Source: Mycolicibacterium tusciae
Lineage (GTDB): Bacteria > Actinomycetota > Actinomycetes > Mycobacteriales > Mycobacteriaceae
NCBI RefSeq assembly: GCF_002086795.1
Contig: NZ_MVIM01000002.1
Coordinates: forward strand, 248,001 to 312,000
Reading direction: 5' to 3'
DNA: 64,000 nt
Shown here: piece after piece, positions 45,886 through 55,131 of the stretch
Numbering within the stretch: position 1 is the first letter of the stretch
How the letters are laid out: each line of letters starts with the position of its first letter
Program-made: the position numbers and the translations under genes
Notes under the pieces: model-generated
What the model saw: the letters and a program-made list of their open reading frames with translations, nothing else
What the model was told of the DNA's origin: nothing
Database searches by the model: none

Positions 45886-45895
45886 CGGGAATCGA
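45873..45895. repeat. Distal 23-bp copy of tRNA-Gly 3' end (att-like)
   Basis: Identical over 23 nt to 48933-48955, which is the T-arm to CCA end of tRNA-Gly plus one base, and in the same orientation. It covers the last three sense codons and the stop of the TauD-type gene. It lies 3,060 bp from the tRNA copy, on the downstream side of the tRNA 3' end, where attR of a tRNA-integrated element belongs. Confidence 0.8.
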
Positions 45896-45933
45896 CGCCG
45901 TGTTTCAAACCAGCGCGGAACCTGGCGCGCGAC

Positions 45934-46824
45934 CTATGCCGACGTTTGGTGTCGCGGGATGATCATCACGGGGACGGGAGCATGGCGCAGGATCTTCGAG
46001 GCGGCCGAACCGAGAAAGACTTGAGCTGCCTGTCCGGCTGCGCCGGATCCGAGCAGGAGCATGTCGCCGGCTTGCCAGGGGACGTTCTCGACGGCCTCTC
46101 GCCAATCGTGGCCGCTACCGACCACGACATCCACGTCGGGAACCGAGATTCGATTGCGAACCTCGTTGAGCTGCTTGACAATATCGTCCATCGTCCGGCG
46201 CGCCCACTGTTCGACGACCAGGTCTTCGGCCGAACGCTCGATCTTGCCGCTGAACACCGCCACCGGCCGGACGGTGAACGAGACGATCCGCAATTGGACC
46301 GGCCAAAGGGTGGTCAGTTCGGCAGCCGCCGGGATGAGGCCGTGGATGTCGGCTTCGCCTCCGTATGCGACGGTGAGTCGTCGTATCGGCTCGGGCCCCA
46401 GGGGGTAGCCGCGCGGAGCGATCGCGACCGGCACAGCGGCGGTATGAACCAGCCGTTCGGTGACGCTGCCGAGCGCTACCCGACCGAGTAACCCCGAAGA
46501 CGATGAGCCGACGACGACCATCCTGGCGTCATGAGCGGTCACAAGGTCGAGCAAACCTGTTGGAATAGAGGTTGATTGGTGGACCACGGTGGGGATGTCC
46601 AAGTCGCTGGGCAGCTGCGCGACCACTCTCTCGAGTGATCGCGCTGCCTCCGCAGTGACATGGCGCAGGTACTCGTGCTCGACGGGATCTTCCTTGGCCG
46701 GCCAGGGCCGTTCCACGATCGCTGCGGCCACCACCTTGTCGCCGGTCCAGCGAGACAGCTGCGCTGCCAGGTTAAGGGGGGCGGTGCCCTGACGGCTCGA
46801 GCTGAAGCCGGCGATGATGGTCAT
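45934..46824 (-). CDS. Tandem universal stress protein
   Basis: 296 residues with two USP domains. Each keeps the ATP-binding GxxGxxxxxxxxxG(S) signature: GSSSSGLLGRVALGS at about residue 106 and GSGAAGQAAQVFLGS at about 258. It likely binds ATP and responds to stress. ATG overlaps the permease stop by 4 nt (ATGA), so it is co-expressed with the permease, which has its own C-terminal USP-like domain. Located in the interval bounded by the tRNA-Gly repeats. Confidence 0.88.
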   Translation of the reverse strand: MTIIAGFSSSRQGTAPLNLAAQLSRWTGDKVVAAAIVERPWPAKEDPVEHEYLRHVTAEAARSLERVVAQLPSDLDIPTVVHQSTSIPTGLLDLVTAHDARMVVVGSSSSGLLGRVALGSVTERLVHTAAVPVAIAPRGYPLGPEPIRRLTVAYGGEADIHGLIPAAAELTTLWPVQLRIVSFTVRPVAVFSGKIERSAEDLVVEQWARRTMDDIVKQLNEVRNRISVPDVDVVVGSGHDWREAVENVPWQAGDMLLLGSGAAGQAAQVFLGSAASKILRHAPVPVMIIPRHQTSA

Positions 46825-48647
46825 GCCACCGGCTCGGCTTTCTCGGTCCGGGTGGCGACCACGTGGGTCACCGGGACGCTGTATGCGTCACGCGCGCGGT
46901 CCACGACGTCGAACCGATTCCAGACGGAGTCCTCGGGCGGCAGTGTCGATATGACGATTTGATCCGGCCGGAATGAGTCTACGGCGCCGGCCAGGGCACG
47001 CAGCGGCCGATAGTCACCCAATTCACCGTCGGCATCGAGGTTCTCGGAGCGCAGGACGGCCAGCGTGTCGTCCAGTCGCTGCTGCGCAACGACCCTGGTC
47101 GCTTCCTCGACGTCGAGCGGTCCGTGGGTGGCTGCGGTTCCTGTCTCGATCGGGCTGGCCGGAACGATGACGTGGTACTTGGCAGTCCTGTCCGCGCCGA
47201 TTCGGCGAAGCTCGTCGAGCAACTCCCGCGATCCGACTGTCTGGTTGGCCATCACCAGCACGCGATGAGGGCGCTCCGTCGGGGCGACTTCCTCGACGGC
47301 TGGACGGCGATTCATGTACCACCGGTTCGTCAAGAACAGCGCGATCACGACGGCCCATGACAGCAGGCTGAGTGTCAACGCCTCCCTGTTGGTGCCGCCC
47401 TGCATTCCCATCTGAATCAGGATCGCCAGGATCGCGCAGGCGGTGAGGATCGACAGCACCGGGAACAGCCACATCTTGACCCGAAGCTGCGACTCGTCTG
47501 CGCGCCGGCGCAGCACGATCTGGGAAATCGCGATGAGCAGGTAGACGAACAGGATGACTGCGCCGCTGGAGTTCAGCAGAAACGCGAAGATGGTGTCCGG
47601 CGAGATGGCAGCGGCGATGACGCACAGGAAGCCGATCACCGAGGACGCGAGAATCGCGATGGCCGGAACCCCGCGGCGAGTCACCTTCACCAGTTGCGCG
47701 GGTGCCTCCCGGCGCGCGGCGAGAACGAACAACATGCGAGACGCGGTGTACATGCCCGAGTTCAAACAGCTCAGCACCGCCGTGAGGACCACCGCGTTCA
47801 TGATGTGGTCGGCGTAGGGAATCCCCATCTCGGTGAACGCGGCGACGAAGGGCGACGCGCCCGCCTCTTCGTCGTTCCACGGAAGGATGACGGCGAGCAG
47901 GAAGGTCGAGCCGACGAAGAACACTGCGATACGCGTGATCACCGAGTTGGCGGCCTTGGACACTGCCCGCTCCGGATCCGACGACTCTGCCGCGGCGATC
48001 GTCGCGATCTCCGCGCCGACCATCGAGAAGATCACGGTGACCACCCCGACGGTGACGGCCGTGACACCCAGCGGGAAGAATCCGCCGTGGGACCACAGGT
48101 TGGAGAAGTCCATCCCCTTGTTTGGCCACAAGCCGAACACGAAGAGCCCGCCGAGAGCGATGAACGCCACGATCGCGGCCACCTTGATGCCGGCGAACCA
48201 GAACTCGAACTCACCGAACGACGAGACGGAGAACAGATTGGTGGCCGTCATCAAGATCATCAGGACCAGAGAGCAGAACCACAGCGGAATGTCGATCCAG
48301 TACTGGATGATCTTCGCGCCCGCGATGGCCTCGAAGCCGACGACGATGACCCAGAAGTACCAGTACAGCCACCCGACCGAGAACCCGGCCCAGTTGCCCA
48401 TCGCGGCTCGGGCGTAGTCGGCGAAGGAGCCGGTTGACGGGTTGGCCACGGCCATCTCGGCCAGCATCCGCATGACCATGATGATCAGCACGCCGGCAAG
48501 GGCGTAGGCGATGAAGGCGCCTGGCCCGGTGCCGCCGATGACGACGCCGGAGCCCACGAACAGGCCGGCTCCGATGACGCCGCCGATGGCGATCATCGTC
48601 AGCTGCCGCTGGTTCAGCGCCTTCTTCAGTGTGGGTGTTGCGCTCAT
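46821..48647 (-). CDS. Amino-acid/GABA permease with C-terminal USP-like domain
   Basis: 608 residues. Residues about 10-460 form a 12-helix APC-superfamily transporter of the GABA/amino-acid type, with helix 1 motif IGGVIGAGLFVGSG and EMAVANPSTGSFADYARAAM. Residues about 475-608 form a soluble cytoplasmic domain (PHRVLVMANQTVGSRELLDE, DQIVISTLPPEDS) like a universal stress protein fold. So the transporter may be regulated by nucleotide binding. ATG 48647 with GGAGG nearby. It is followed by a separate USP gene (4-nt overlap). Confidence 0.87.
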   Translation of the reverse strand: MSATPTLKKALNQRQLTMIAIGGVIGAGLFVGSGVVIGGTGPGAFIAYALAGVLIIMVMRMLAEMAVANPSTGSFADYARAAMGNWAGFSVGWLYWYFWVIVVGFEAIAGAKIIQYWIDIPLWFCSLVLMILMTATNLFSVSSFGEFEFWFAGIKVAAIVAFIALGGLFVFGLWPNKGMDFSNLWSHGGFFPLGVTAVTVGVVTVIFSMVGAEIATIAAAESSDPERAVSKAANSVITRIAVFFVGSTFLLAVILPWNDEEAGASPFVAAFTEMGIPYADHIMNAVVLTAVLSCLNSGMYTASRMLFVLAARREAPAQLVKVTRRGVPAIAILASSVIGFLCVIAAAISPDTIFAFLLNSSGAVILFVYLLIAISQIVLRRRADESQLRVKMWLFPVLSILTACAILAILIQMGMQGGTNREALTLSLLSWAVVIALFLTNRWYMNRRPAVEEVAPTERPHRVLVMANQTVGSRELLDELRRIGADRTAKYHVIVPASPIETGTAATHGPLDVEEATRVVAQQRLDDTLAVLRSENLDADGELGDYRPLRALAGAVDSFRPDQIVISTLPPEDSVWNRFDVVDRARDAYSVPVTHVVATRTEKAEPVA

Positions 48648-48706
48648 TGCATCCTCCGATGCTCATGCGGCAGATCGATCGCCATGACAATTCGCGCGAA
48701 GAAGGC

Positions 48707-48750
48707 TTGTCTTCATGATCAATTGTCTGATCAAACTGTCTTTCGATCAT
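48707..48750. promoter_or_regulatory. Three imperfect direct repeats upstream of permease
   Basis: Successive copies TTGTCTTCATGATCAA, TTGTCTGATCAA and CTGTCTTTCGATCAT, each TGTCT followed by GATCA at slightly different spacing, 60-103 nt upstream of the permease start. They probably form a multi-site operator, with GATCA-type half sites as used by GntR/FadR regulators. Confidence 0.5.
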
Positions 48751-48877
48751 AAGCCGATTGGCCGCTGTGGGGGCTTGAACACCGTCGAACCGATGTCAGC
48801 CGCCCAGGCGTGACTCACCCGACGTGTGCAATTCGCCGCGGTTCATGGAGACGAACCAGAACATGGCCCAAAGAAAA

Positions 48878-48908
48878 AGCCCTGAACCCCAGAAACAGGT
48901 TCAGAGCT
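48878..48908 (-). terminator. Rho-independent terminator of tRNA-Gly
   Basis: AGCCCTGAACC pairs with GGTTCAGAGCT (10 of 11) around a 9-nt loop. On the minus strand it is followed by TTTTTCTTT. It is 25 nt past the tRNA CCA end. Confidence 0.85.
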
Positions 48909-48932
48909 ATTCCTATGTCGTGATACGTCGCG

Positions 48933-48955
48933 GTGGAGCCGATGACGGGAATCGA
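48933..48955. repeat. tRNA-Gly 3'-end copy of the 23-bp repeat
   Basis: Proximal member of the 23-bp exact pair with 45873-45895; it spans the tRNA T-stem 3' part, acceptor 3' strand and CCA, plus one base. Equivalent to an attL/attB core in tRNA genes. Confidence 0.8.
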
Positions 48956-49007
48956 ACCCGCGTATTCAGCTTGGGAAGCTGATGTTCTGCCATTGAACTA
49001 CATCGGC
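48934..49007 (-). tRNA. tRNA-Gly (anticodon CCC)
   Basis: 74-nt tRNA with encoded CCA. Acceptor GCCGATG pairs with CATCGGC, D-arm GTTC/GAAC, anticodon stem TCAGC/GCTGA with loop TTCCCAA (CCC at 34-36), T-arm CGGG-TTCGATT-CCCG. It lies between the permease and dcd; in M. tuberculosis a tRNA-Gly (glyU) sits beside dcd, from memory. Confidence 0.95.
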
Positions 49008-49076
49008 TTGTCTGGCTCGGCCAATCCCTGCGCCAGTGATCACGAAGGCTAACACTCGAGCGGCTACGCTCGTCGC

Positions 49077-49649
49077 GTGCTGCTCTCCGATCGCGACATC
49101 AGGGCCGAAATCGCCACCGGACGCTTGGGCATCGACCCCTTCGAGGAAAGCCTGATTCAGCCGTCGAGCGTCGACGTCCGGCTGGACAACCTGTTCCGGG
49201 TGTTCAACAACACCCGCTACACCCACATCGACCCGGCGATCCGCCAGGACGATCTCACCACCCTGGTCGAACCGAAGGAGGGCGAGCCGTTCGTACTGCA
49301 TCCCGGCGAGTTCGTCCTCGGCTCGACGCTCGAGCGCTGCTCCCTGCCCAACGATCTCGCCGGCCGCCTGGAAGGCAAATCCTCGCTCGGTCGCCTCGGG
49401 CTGCTGACCCACTCGACGGCCGGGTTCATCGACCCCGGCTTCACCGGCCACATCACGCTGGAACTGTCCAACGTCGCCAACCTACCGATCACCTTGTGGA
49501 CCGGCATGAAGATCGGCCAGCTCTGCCTGCTGCGGCTGACCAGCCCCGCCGAGCACCCCTACGGCAGCTCGCAGGCCGGCTCCAAGTATCAGGGGCAGCG
49601 CGGCCCGACCCCGTCGCGCTCCTATCAGAACTTCATCAAGTCCACCTGA
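49077..49649 (+). CDS. dcd: dCTP deaminase (bifunctional deaminase/dUTPase type)
   Basis: 190-residue trimeric enzyme that turns dCTP to dUMP in mycobacteria. Signature [11 protein letters not shown] (100-110), [12 protein letters not shown] and general base E129 (HITLELSN). Length and sequence match the Rv0321 type. GTG 49077 and no Shine-Dalgarno, so possibly leaderless. Directly after the stop lies a 65-nt imperfect hairpin. Confidence 0.95.
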   Translation: MLLSDRDIRAEIATGRLGIDPFEESLIQPSSVDVRLDNLFRVFNNTRYTHIDPAIRQDDLTTLVEPKEGEPFVLHPGEFVLGSTLERCSLPNDLAGRLEGKSSLGRLGLLTHSTAGFIDPGFTGHITLELSNVANLPITLWTGMKIGQLCLLRLTSPAEHPYGSSQAGSKYQGQRGPTPSRSYQNFIKST

Positions 49650-49651
49650 GG

Positions 49652-49716
49652 CCGTTGACTCTGCGCTGATGGCGGCCCGTGAGGCCTTTTTCGCGCCATG
49701 GCCGCAGCGTCAACGG
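49652..49716. terminator. Long imperfect stem-loop after dcd
   Basis: Two 23-nt arms match at 19 positions: starting CCGTTGAC (49652-49674) and ending GTCAACGG (49694-49716), with a 19-nt loop that includes a run of five T (GGCCTTTTT). It starts 2 nt after the dcd stop. Probably the dcd terminator, or an element of a small RNA or a repeated sequence. Confidence 0.55.
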
Positions 49717-49741
49717 GCACGACGGAGCCGGTGAGCTTTCG

Positions 49742-49775
49742 GTAACTGCGGCGAAACACGAAACATTCCGGAAAC
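49742..49775. promoter_or_regulatory. GlnR-like binding region upstream of amt
   Basis: GTAAC-N6-GAAAC, then GAAAC-N6-GAAAC two bases later: two AC-N9-AC units as in the actinobacterial GlnR consensus. The spacing between the two units is not the ideal 11-nt periodicity. 67-100 nt upstream of the amt start. Supports nitrogen-limitation control. Confidence 0.6.
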
Positions 49776-49841
49776 ACTTTTGCCGCGCGGCTGAAACGTC
49801 GGGCCGAAATGCTCTTTCCGAACTTCGCCGAAGGAGCTGAC

Positions 49842-51158
<1,317 letters not shown>

Positions 51159-51211
51159 CGGTTCCCAAGACATCTTTCTTACCGATTGAACGCCCTAGCG
51201 CATCCTGCCGT

Positions 51212-51228
51212 CGACCCGAGTAGGGTCG
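51212..51228. terminator. Small hairpin after amt
   Basis: CGACCC-GAGTA-GGGTCG perfect 6-bp stem, 53 nt after the amt stop and before the DUF7159-type gene. Possible amt terminator; no T-run. The rest of 51159-51415 shows no gene. Confidence 0.35.
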
Positions 51229-51415
51229 TGGTACCGGCGTCGTCGGGGCGCCGGAGCTGCCATGGATCCGGCCACGACTCGATCGCTGTCAGCAAATGCG
51301 TTTTGGCATGTAACGCACCTGCAGATCAAGTCGATGAAGTACTAGTGGTCGGCTCGTGCGGAATGCGGGGCCAATCAGAGAACTTGACGGATAGCAAACT
51401 TATTTGGAGGAGTAA

Positions 51416-53008
51416 GTGGACATCGTACTGGGTGTGTCGACGACACCTACGACGGTCCGCATGGTGCTGGTCGAAGGGGAAAAGGGCGACGGGGTAACCG
51501 TCGACCACGACTCGTTCGACGTCGCCTCTGAGGAAGGCTCGGCTAACTCGGCAGCCGATCAGGTTGTCGAGGCGGTGCTGGGCACCCAGGAGAGCGCGGC
51601 AACCGGCGGCCACCACCTCAAGGCGATCGGCGTCACCTGGAGCGACCACAGCGAGGGCGCGGCATTGCGCGATGCGCTGGCCGCCAAGGGCCTGGACGAC
51701 GTGATGCTGGTATCCGCGAGCCACGCCGCGGCGTCACTGGCGCAGGCCGCTGGCCGCGCGGTCGGATACGCGACCACCGCACTGCTGTTCATCGACCGTG
51801 ACAGCGCCACGCTGTCGGTCGTCCAGACCGACGACGGCTCGGTCGTGAAGGTGCTGAGCAGCAGTCTGCACAGCGAGGACGCGATGGGAGTGCTGTCCGA
51901 GATGGCCGCCGCCGTCGACGCGCAGGATTCGCCACCGCAGGGCATGTTCGTCGTCGGCTCCGGCGTCGACGTGTCCTCGGTCAAGGAACACCTCCGGCAC
52001 CTGGTCAGCCTCCCGGTCAGCGCACCGGACGAACCCGAACTCGCCCTCGCTCGCGGTGCGGCCCTGGCCGCCGCCAACGCTCCGGCCATGGAGTCGTCCA
52101 CCGTCGGCCTGGCCTACTCGCTGGACCCCGATGGCACCACCGCAGGCTCGGTCCTCGCCGGCCTTGCCAATGCGGAGACGCAGCTGCGGGCGGTCGGCTC
52201 CGATGGGGCGGCCCTTGATGACTATGACCCCCGGACCGACATGCAGCTGGCCGAGCCCGAGCGCAAGCCGTTCCTGCTGGTCGGCAGTGCGCTGACGTCC
52301 ATCTTCGTCGTCGGCGTTGTGGCGCTGGTCATTTCCTTGGCGGTGAGCATCCGTCCGACGGCCGACCAGCGGCCGAACCCCGGTCAGAACGCGCTGGTTC
52401 CGACCACGGTCGTACCCGCCGCACCGGCTCCCGCGCCCCCTCCGGCGGCGAAGCCGGTCGAGGCGCCCCCGCCGCCGCCCGCGGCGCAAACCATCAAGCC
52501 TCCGGTGCCCGTGGCGCAGCAGGTACCGCAGGCACCTCCGCGGACCGTGTACGTCGAGGCGCCGGCACCCGCGGCACCACCCACGGCGCCCGCGGCACCG
52601 CCCCCGGCGCCCGCGGCTCCGGTTCCCGTGCCGGCGCCGCCGCCGGTCTACACGCCGCCGCCGGTCTACAACCCGCCGCCGTACTACCGGCCGTGGACGC
52701 CACCGTGGCGCCCGACGTATGTACAGCCGAAGCCGTGGACTCCGCCATGGAGCCCGCCGTGGGACAACGACGAGCCAGAGAGCCCGCAGCTGCCCGACAT
52801 TCCGCAGATCCCCCAGGCTCCGCAGCAGCAGTACCCGCAGCAGCAGTACCCGCAGTCGCCGTCGCGGAACGGCTCGGATAACGGCTCCAATTCGCGCGGT
52901 GGTTCTCAATACCCGGGATCGGGATACCCGGGATCGGGTTCGTCCGGCCGTGGCGGCGGTGGTGGCGGTGGTGGCGGAAACAACTGCTTCCTGATCTTCT
53001 GCAGCTAG
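51416..53008 (+). CDS. DUF7159-type membrane protein, proline/glycine-rich tail
   Basis: 530 residues. The N-terminus MDIVLGVSTTPTTVRMVLVE and the end of the domain ELALARGAALAAANAP match the paralogue at 29.4-30.5 kb (MDLVLGVSMTSAAVRWVLAE; LALARGAALASARA). After the strand-rich domain (1-225) come a linker, one membrane helix at about 287-312, then 180 residues of Pro/Ala with PPPVYTPPPVYNPPP, Trp-Pro repeats (PWTPPWRP), Gln-Tyr-Pro repeats and a Gly/Ser-rich end. It finishes with GGGGGGNNCFLIFCS, two Cys near the C-terminus. GTG 51416 with GGAGGAG just upstream. Function unknown. Confidence 0.78.
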   Translation: MDIVLGVSTTPTTVRMVLVEGEKGDGVTVDHDSFDVASEEGSANSAADQVVEAVLGTQESAATGGHHLKAIGVTWSDHSEGAALRDALAAKGLDDVMLVSASHAAASLAQAAGRAVGYATTALLFIDRDSATLSVVQTDDGSVVKVLSSSLHSEDAMGVLSEMAAAVDAQDSPPQGMFVVGSGVDVSSVKEHLRHLVSLPVSAPDEPELALARGAALAAANAPAMESSTVGLAYSLDPDGTTAGSVLAGLANAETQLRAVGSDGAALDDYDPRTDMQLAEPERKPFLLVGSALTSIFVVGVVALVISLAVSIRPTADQRPNPGQNALVPTTVVPAAPAPAPPPAAKPVEAPPPPPAAQTIKPPVPVAQQVPQAPPRTVYVEAPAPAAPPTAPAAPPPAPAAPVPVPAPPPVYTPPPVYNPPPYYRPWTPPWRPTYVQPKPWTPPWSPPWDNDEPESPQLPDIPQIPQAPQQQYPQQQYPQSPSRNGSDNGSNSRGGSQYPGSGYPGSGSSGRGGGGGGGGGNNCFLIFCS

Positions 53009-53098
53009 AGGCAGGCCGCGTTCACTCGTAACCTACCGTTGGTGTGCTGCTAAGTGTCGCGTAGCAGTTAGCTCATCGGGGCTGCCTAAAGAGGTGGT

Positions 53099-54448
53099 AT
53101 GCGATGCGCAGTATTCGGCACGGGCTATCTCGGAGCGACACACGCCGCCGGTATGGCCGAAATCGGGCACGACGTGATCGGTGTCGACATCGACCCCGGG
53201 AAGATCGCCAAGCTCGCCTCCGGCGACATTCCGTTCTACGAACCCGGCCTGCGAAACATGTTGGCCGCCAACATCGCTGCGGGTCGACTCCGCTTCACCA
53301 CCGACTACGACGCTGCCGCTGAATTCGCCGATGTCCACTTCCTCGGCGTCGGAACTCCGCAGAAGAAGGGCGAATACGGCGCGGATCTGCGGCATGTGCA
53401 CGCCGTCATCGACACGCTAGTGCCGCGCCTGGCTCGATCAGCGGTCATCGTCGGTAAGTCCACGGTCCCGGTGGGCACCGCCGCCGAACTCGCCGAACGG
53501 GCGCGGGCATTGGCGCCGGCGGGCATCGACGTCGAGGTGGCGTGGAATCCTGAATTCCTCCGTGAAGGCTTCGCCGTGCACGACACGCTGCATCCCGACC
53601 GGATTGTCCTTGGCGTGCCGAAGAATTCGGTGACCGCCGAACCCGCCGTCCGTGAACTGTATGCGCCGCTGCTGGATGGGGACGTGCCGTTCCTGGTCAC
53701 CGACCTGCAGACCGCGGAGCTCGTCAAGGTGTCGGCAAACGCGTTCCTCGCCACGAAGATCTCCTTCATCAATGCGATCTCGGAGGTGTGTGAGGCGGTC
53801 GATGCCGACGTCACGATGCTGGCCGACGCGCTGGGTCACGACTCCCGGATCGGGCGGCGATTCCTCAACGCGGGTCTCGGATTCGGCGGCGGCTGCCTCC
53901 CCAAGGACATCCGCGCGTTCATGGCCCGCGCCGGGGAGCTCGGTGCCAATCACGCGCTGACGTTCCTTCGGGAGGTGGACAGCATCAACATGCGCCGTCG
54001 CACCAGGATGGTGGAGCTGGCCACAACCGCTTGCGGTGGTTCACTACTCGGCGCGAACGTCGCGGTGCTCGGCGCGGCGTTCAAGCCCGAGTCCGATGAC
54101 GTGCGCGACTCGCCGGCACTCAACGTGGCGGGCATGTTGCAACTCAACGGCGCCACCGTCAACGTGTACGACCCCAAGGCGATCGAGAACTCGCAGCGTC
54201 TGTTTCCGACACTGAACTACTCAACGTCGGTGGTGGAGGCCTGTGAACGCGCCGACGCCGTGTTGGTGTTGACCGAGTGGCGCGAGTTCGTCGAACTGGA
54301 TCCCGCCGAGTTGGCCGATACCGTACGCGCCAAAGTCGTTGTGGACGGGCGCAATTGCCTCGATGCCGAGCGGTGGTCGGCCGCGGGCTGGCACGTGTAC
54401 TGCCTGGGTAAGAGCCCGCGCGCGGTCAGTCCGCCGTCGCTTGTTTGA
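53099..54448 (+). CDS. udgA: UDP-glucose 6-dehydrogenase
   Basis: 449 residues. NAD site GTGYLGATHA (7-16), catalytic Cys266 in GLGFGGGCLPKD, and NPEFLREGFAVHDTLHPDRI. It makes UDP-glucuronate for envelope polysaccharides. Corresponds to M. tuberculosis Rv0322 next to dcd (Rv0321). Start with AGAGGTGGT 1 nt before ATG 53099; a small hairpin CTGCTA/TAGCAG is in the leader (53047-53067). Its end overlaps the convergent TetR gene by 23 nt. Confidence 0.93.
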   Translation: MRCAVFGTGYLGATHAAGMAEIGHDVIGVDIDPGKIAKLASGDIPFYEPGLRNMLAANIAAGRLRFTTDYDAAAEFADVHFLGVGTPQKKGEYGADLRHVHAVIDTLVPRLARSAVIVGKSTVPVGTAAELAERARALAPAGIDVEVAWNPEFLREGFAVHDTLHPDRIVLGVPKNSVTAEPAVRELYAPLLDGDVPFLVTDLQTAELVKVSANAFLATKISFINAISEVCEAVDADVTMLADALGHDSRIGRRFLNAGLGFGGGCLPKDIRAFMARAGELGANHALTFLREVDSINMRRRTRMVELATTACGGSLLGANVAVLGAAFKPESDDVRDSPALNVAGMLQLNGATVNVYDPKAIENSQRLFPTLNYSTSVVEACERADAVLVLTEWREFVELDPAELADTVRAKVVVDGRNCLDAERWSAAGWHVYCLGKSPRAVSPPSLV

Positions 54449-55046
54449 GCATTCCGTCGAAGCCCTGCCACAACAGCATGAACACGAGTTCGACGACCCG
54501 CTCGCGCGGCACATCGCGATTGTCGTACCACCAGCTGGCGACTCCGTGACATGCCGCCTGGGTGGCCCTGGCCAGGATCCACGCCGCCTCGTCAACGGTG
54601 ATGCCCTTCACCGGTTTTGAATCGCCCGCTCCGAATCGGATCAGATCGGCGATACCGGCGGTGCCGCGGTCGGCCAACTCCTGCCGCACTTCGGCGATCT
54701 CGGGGTCGGCAGGTACGTCCTGATGGAAGACGCGCCAGATGAACGGATCCTCCTCGACGAACGCGAAGTAGTTCGCGATGCTGGCGCGCACCAGCTCTTC
54801 GACCGTCGCGCCTTCAAGGCGACGCAGCGACCGCTCCCGCAGCTGCTCGGCGTGCGCCAGCAGGAGCGTCACGTGCAGGTCGCGCTTGGAGCCGAAGTGG
54901 TCGTAGAGCACGGACGGAACGACGCCTGCCCGCGCGGCGATGTCCGACATCTTGGCGGCGGTATACCCGTGCTCGGCGAAGACCTCGACGGCCGCGTCGA
55001 GGATGCGGGCCCGGCGCTCTTCGGCGGGTATCCGCTTCCTTGCCAT
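54426..55046 (-). CDS. TetR-family regulator of the CYP140 cluster
   Basis: 206 residues from ATG 55046 (MARKRIPAEERRARILDAAV). HTH at about 28-52 (KMSDIAARAGVVPSVLYDHF) and a TetR_C domain rich in helices. Divergent from the P450 gene, with two TetR-type palindromes between them, one touching this gene's start codon. It very likely represses both. Confidence 0.88.
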   Translation of the reverse strand: MARKRIPAEERRARILDAAVEVFAEHGYTAAKMSDIAARAGVVPSVLYDHFGSKRDLHVTLLLAHAEQLRERSLRRLEGATVEELVRASIANYFAFVEEDPFIWRVFHQDVPADPEIAEVRQELADRGTAGIADLIRFGAGDSKPVKGITVDEAAWILARATQAACHGVASWWYDNRDVPRERVVELVFMLLWQGFDGMLKQATAD

Positions 55047-55065
55047 ACCGAATGATAATTCGGTA
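55046..55065. promoter_or_regulatory. TetR operator 1
   Basis: TACCGAATGATAATTCGGTA: 8-bp perfect arms with a 4-nt spacer, starting at the first base of the TetR start codon. Confidence 0.75.
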
Positions 55066-55080
55066 GGCTCCGGTTCCATA

Positions 55081-55098
55081 ACCGAACCACAATTCGGT
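55081..55098. promoter_or_regulatory. TetR operator 2
   Basis: ACCGAAC-CACA-ATTCGGT, same motif as operator 1 with one mismatch; centre 34 bp from it, and 33 nt upstream of the P450 start. Confidence 0.7.
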
Positions 55099-55131
55099 AA
55101 ACCGTGTGGGCGGTCGACGGAGCGGAGGCTC

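Noticed and set aside
45934..48647. Full integrative element between the tRNA-Gly repeats
   Set aside because: No integrase, excisionase, replication or transfer gene is present in the 3 kb, so only an integration footprint, not a functional element, is claimed.
53047..53067. Riboswitch in the udgA leader
   Set aside because: Only one 6-bp hairpin (CTGCTA/TAGCAG) is present in a 90-nt leader, with no conserved riboswitch core that I recognise.
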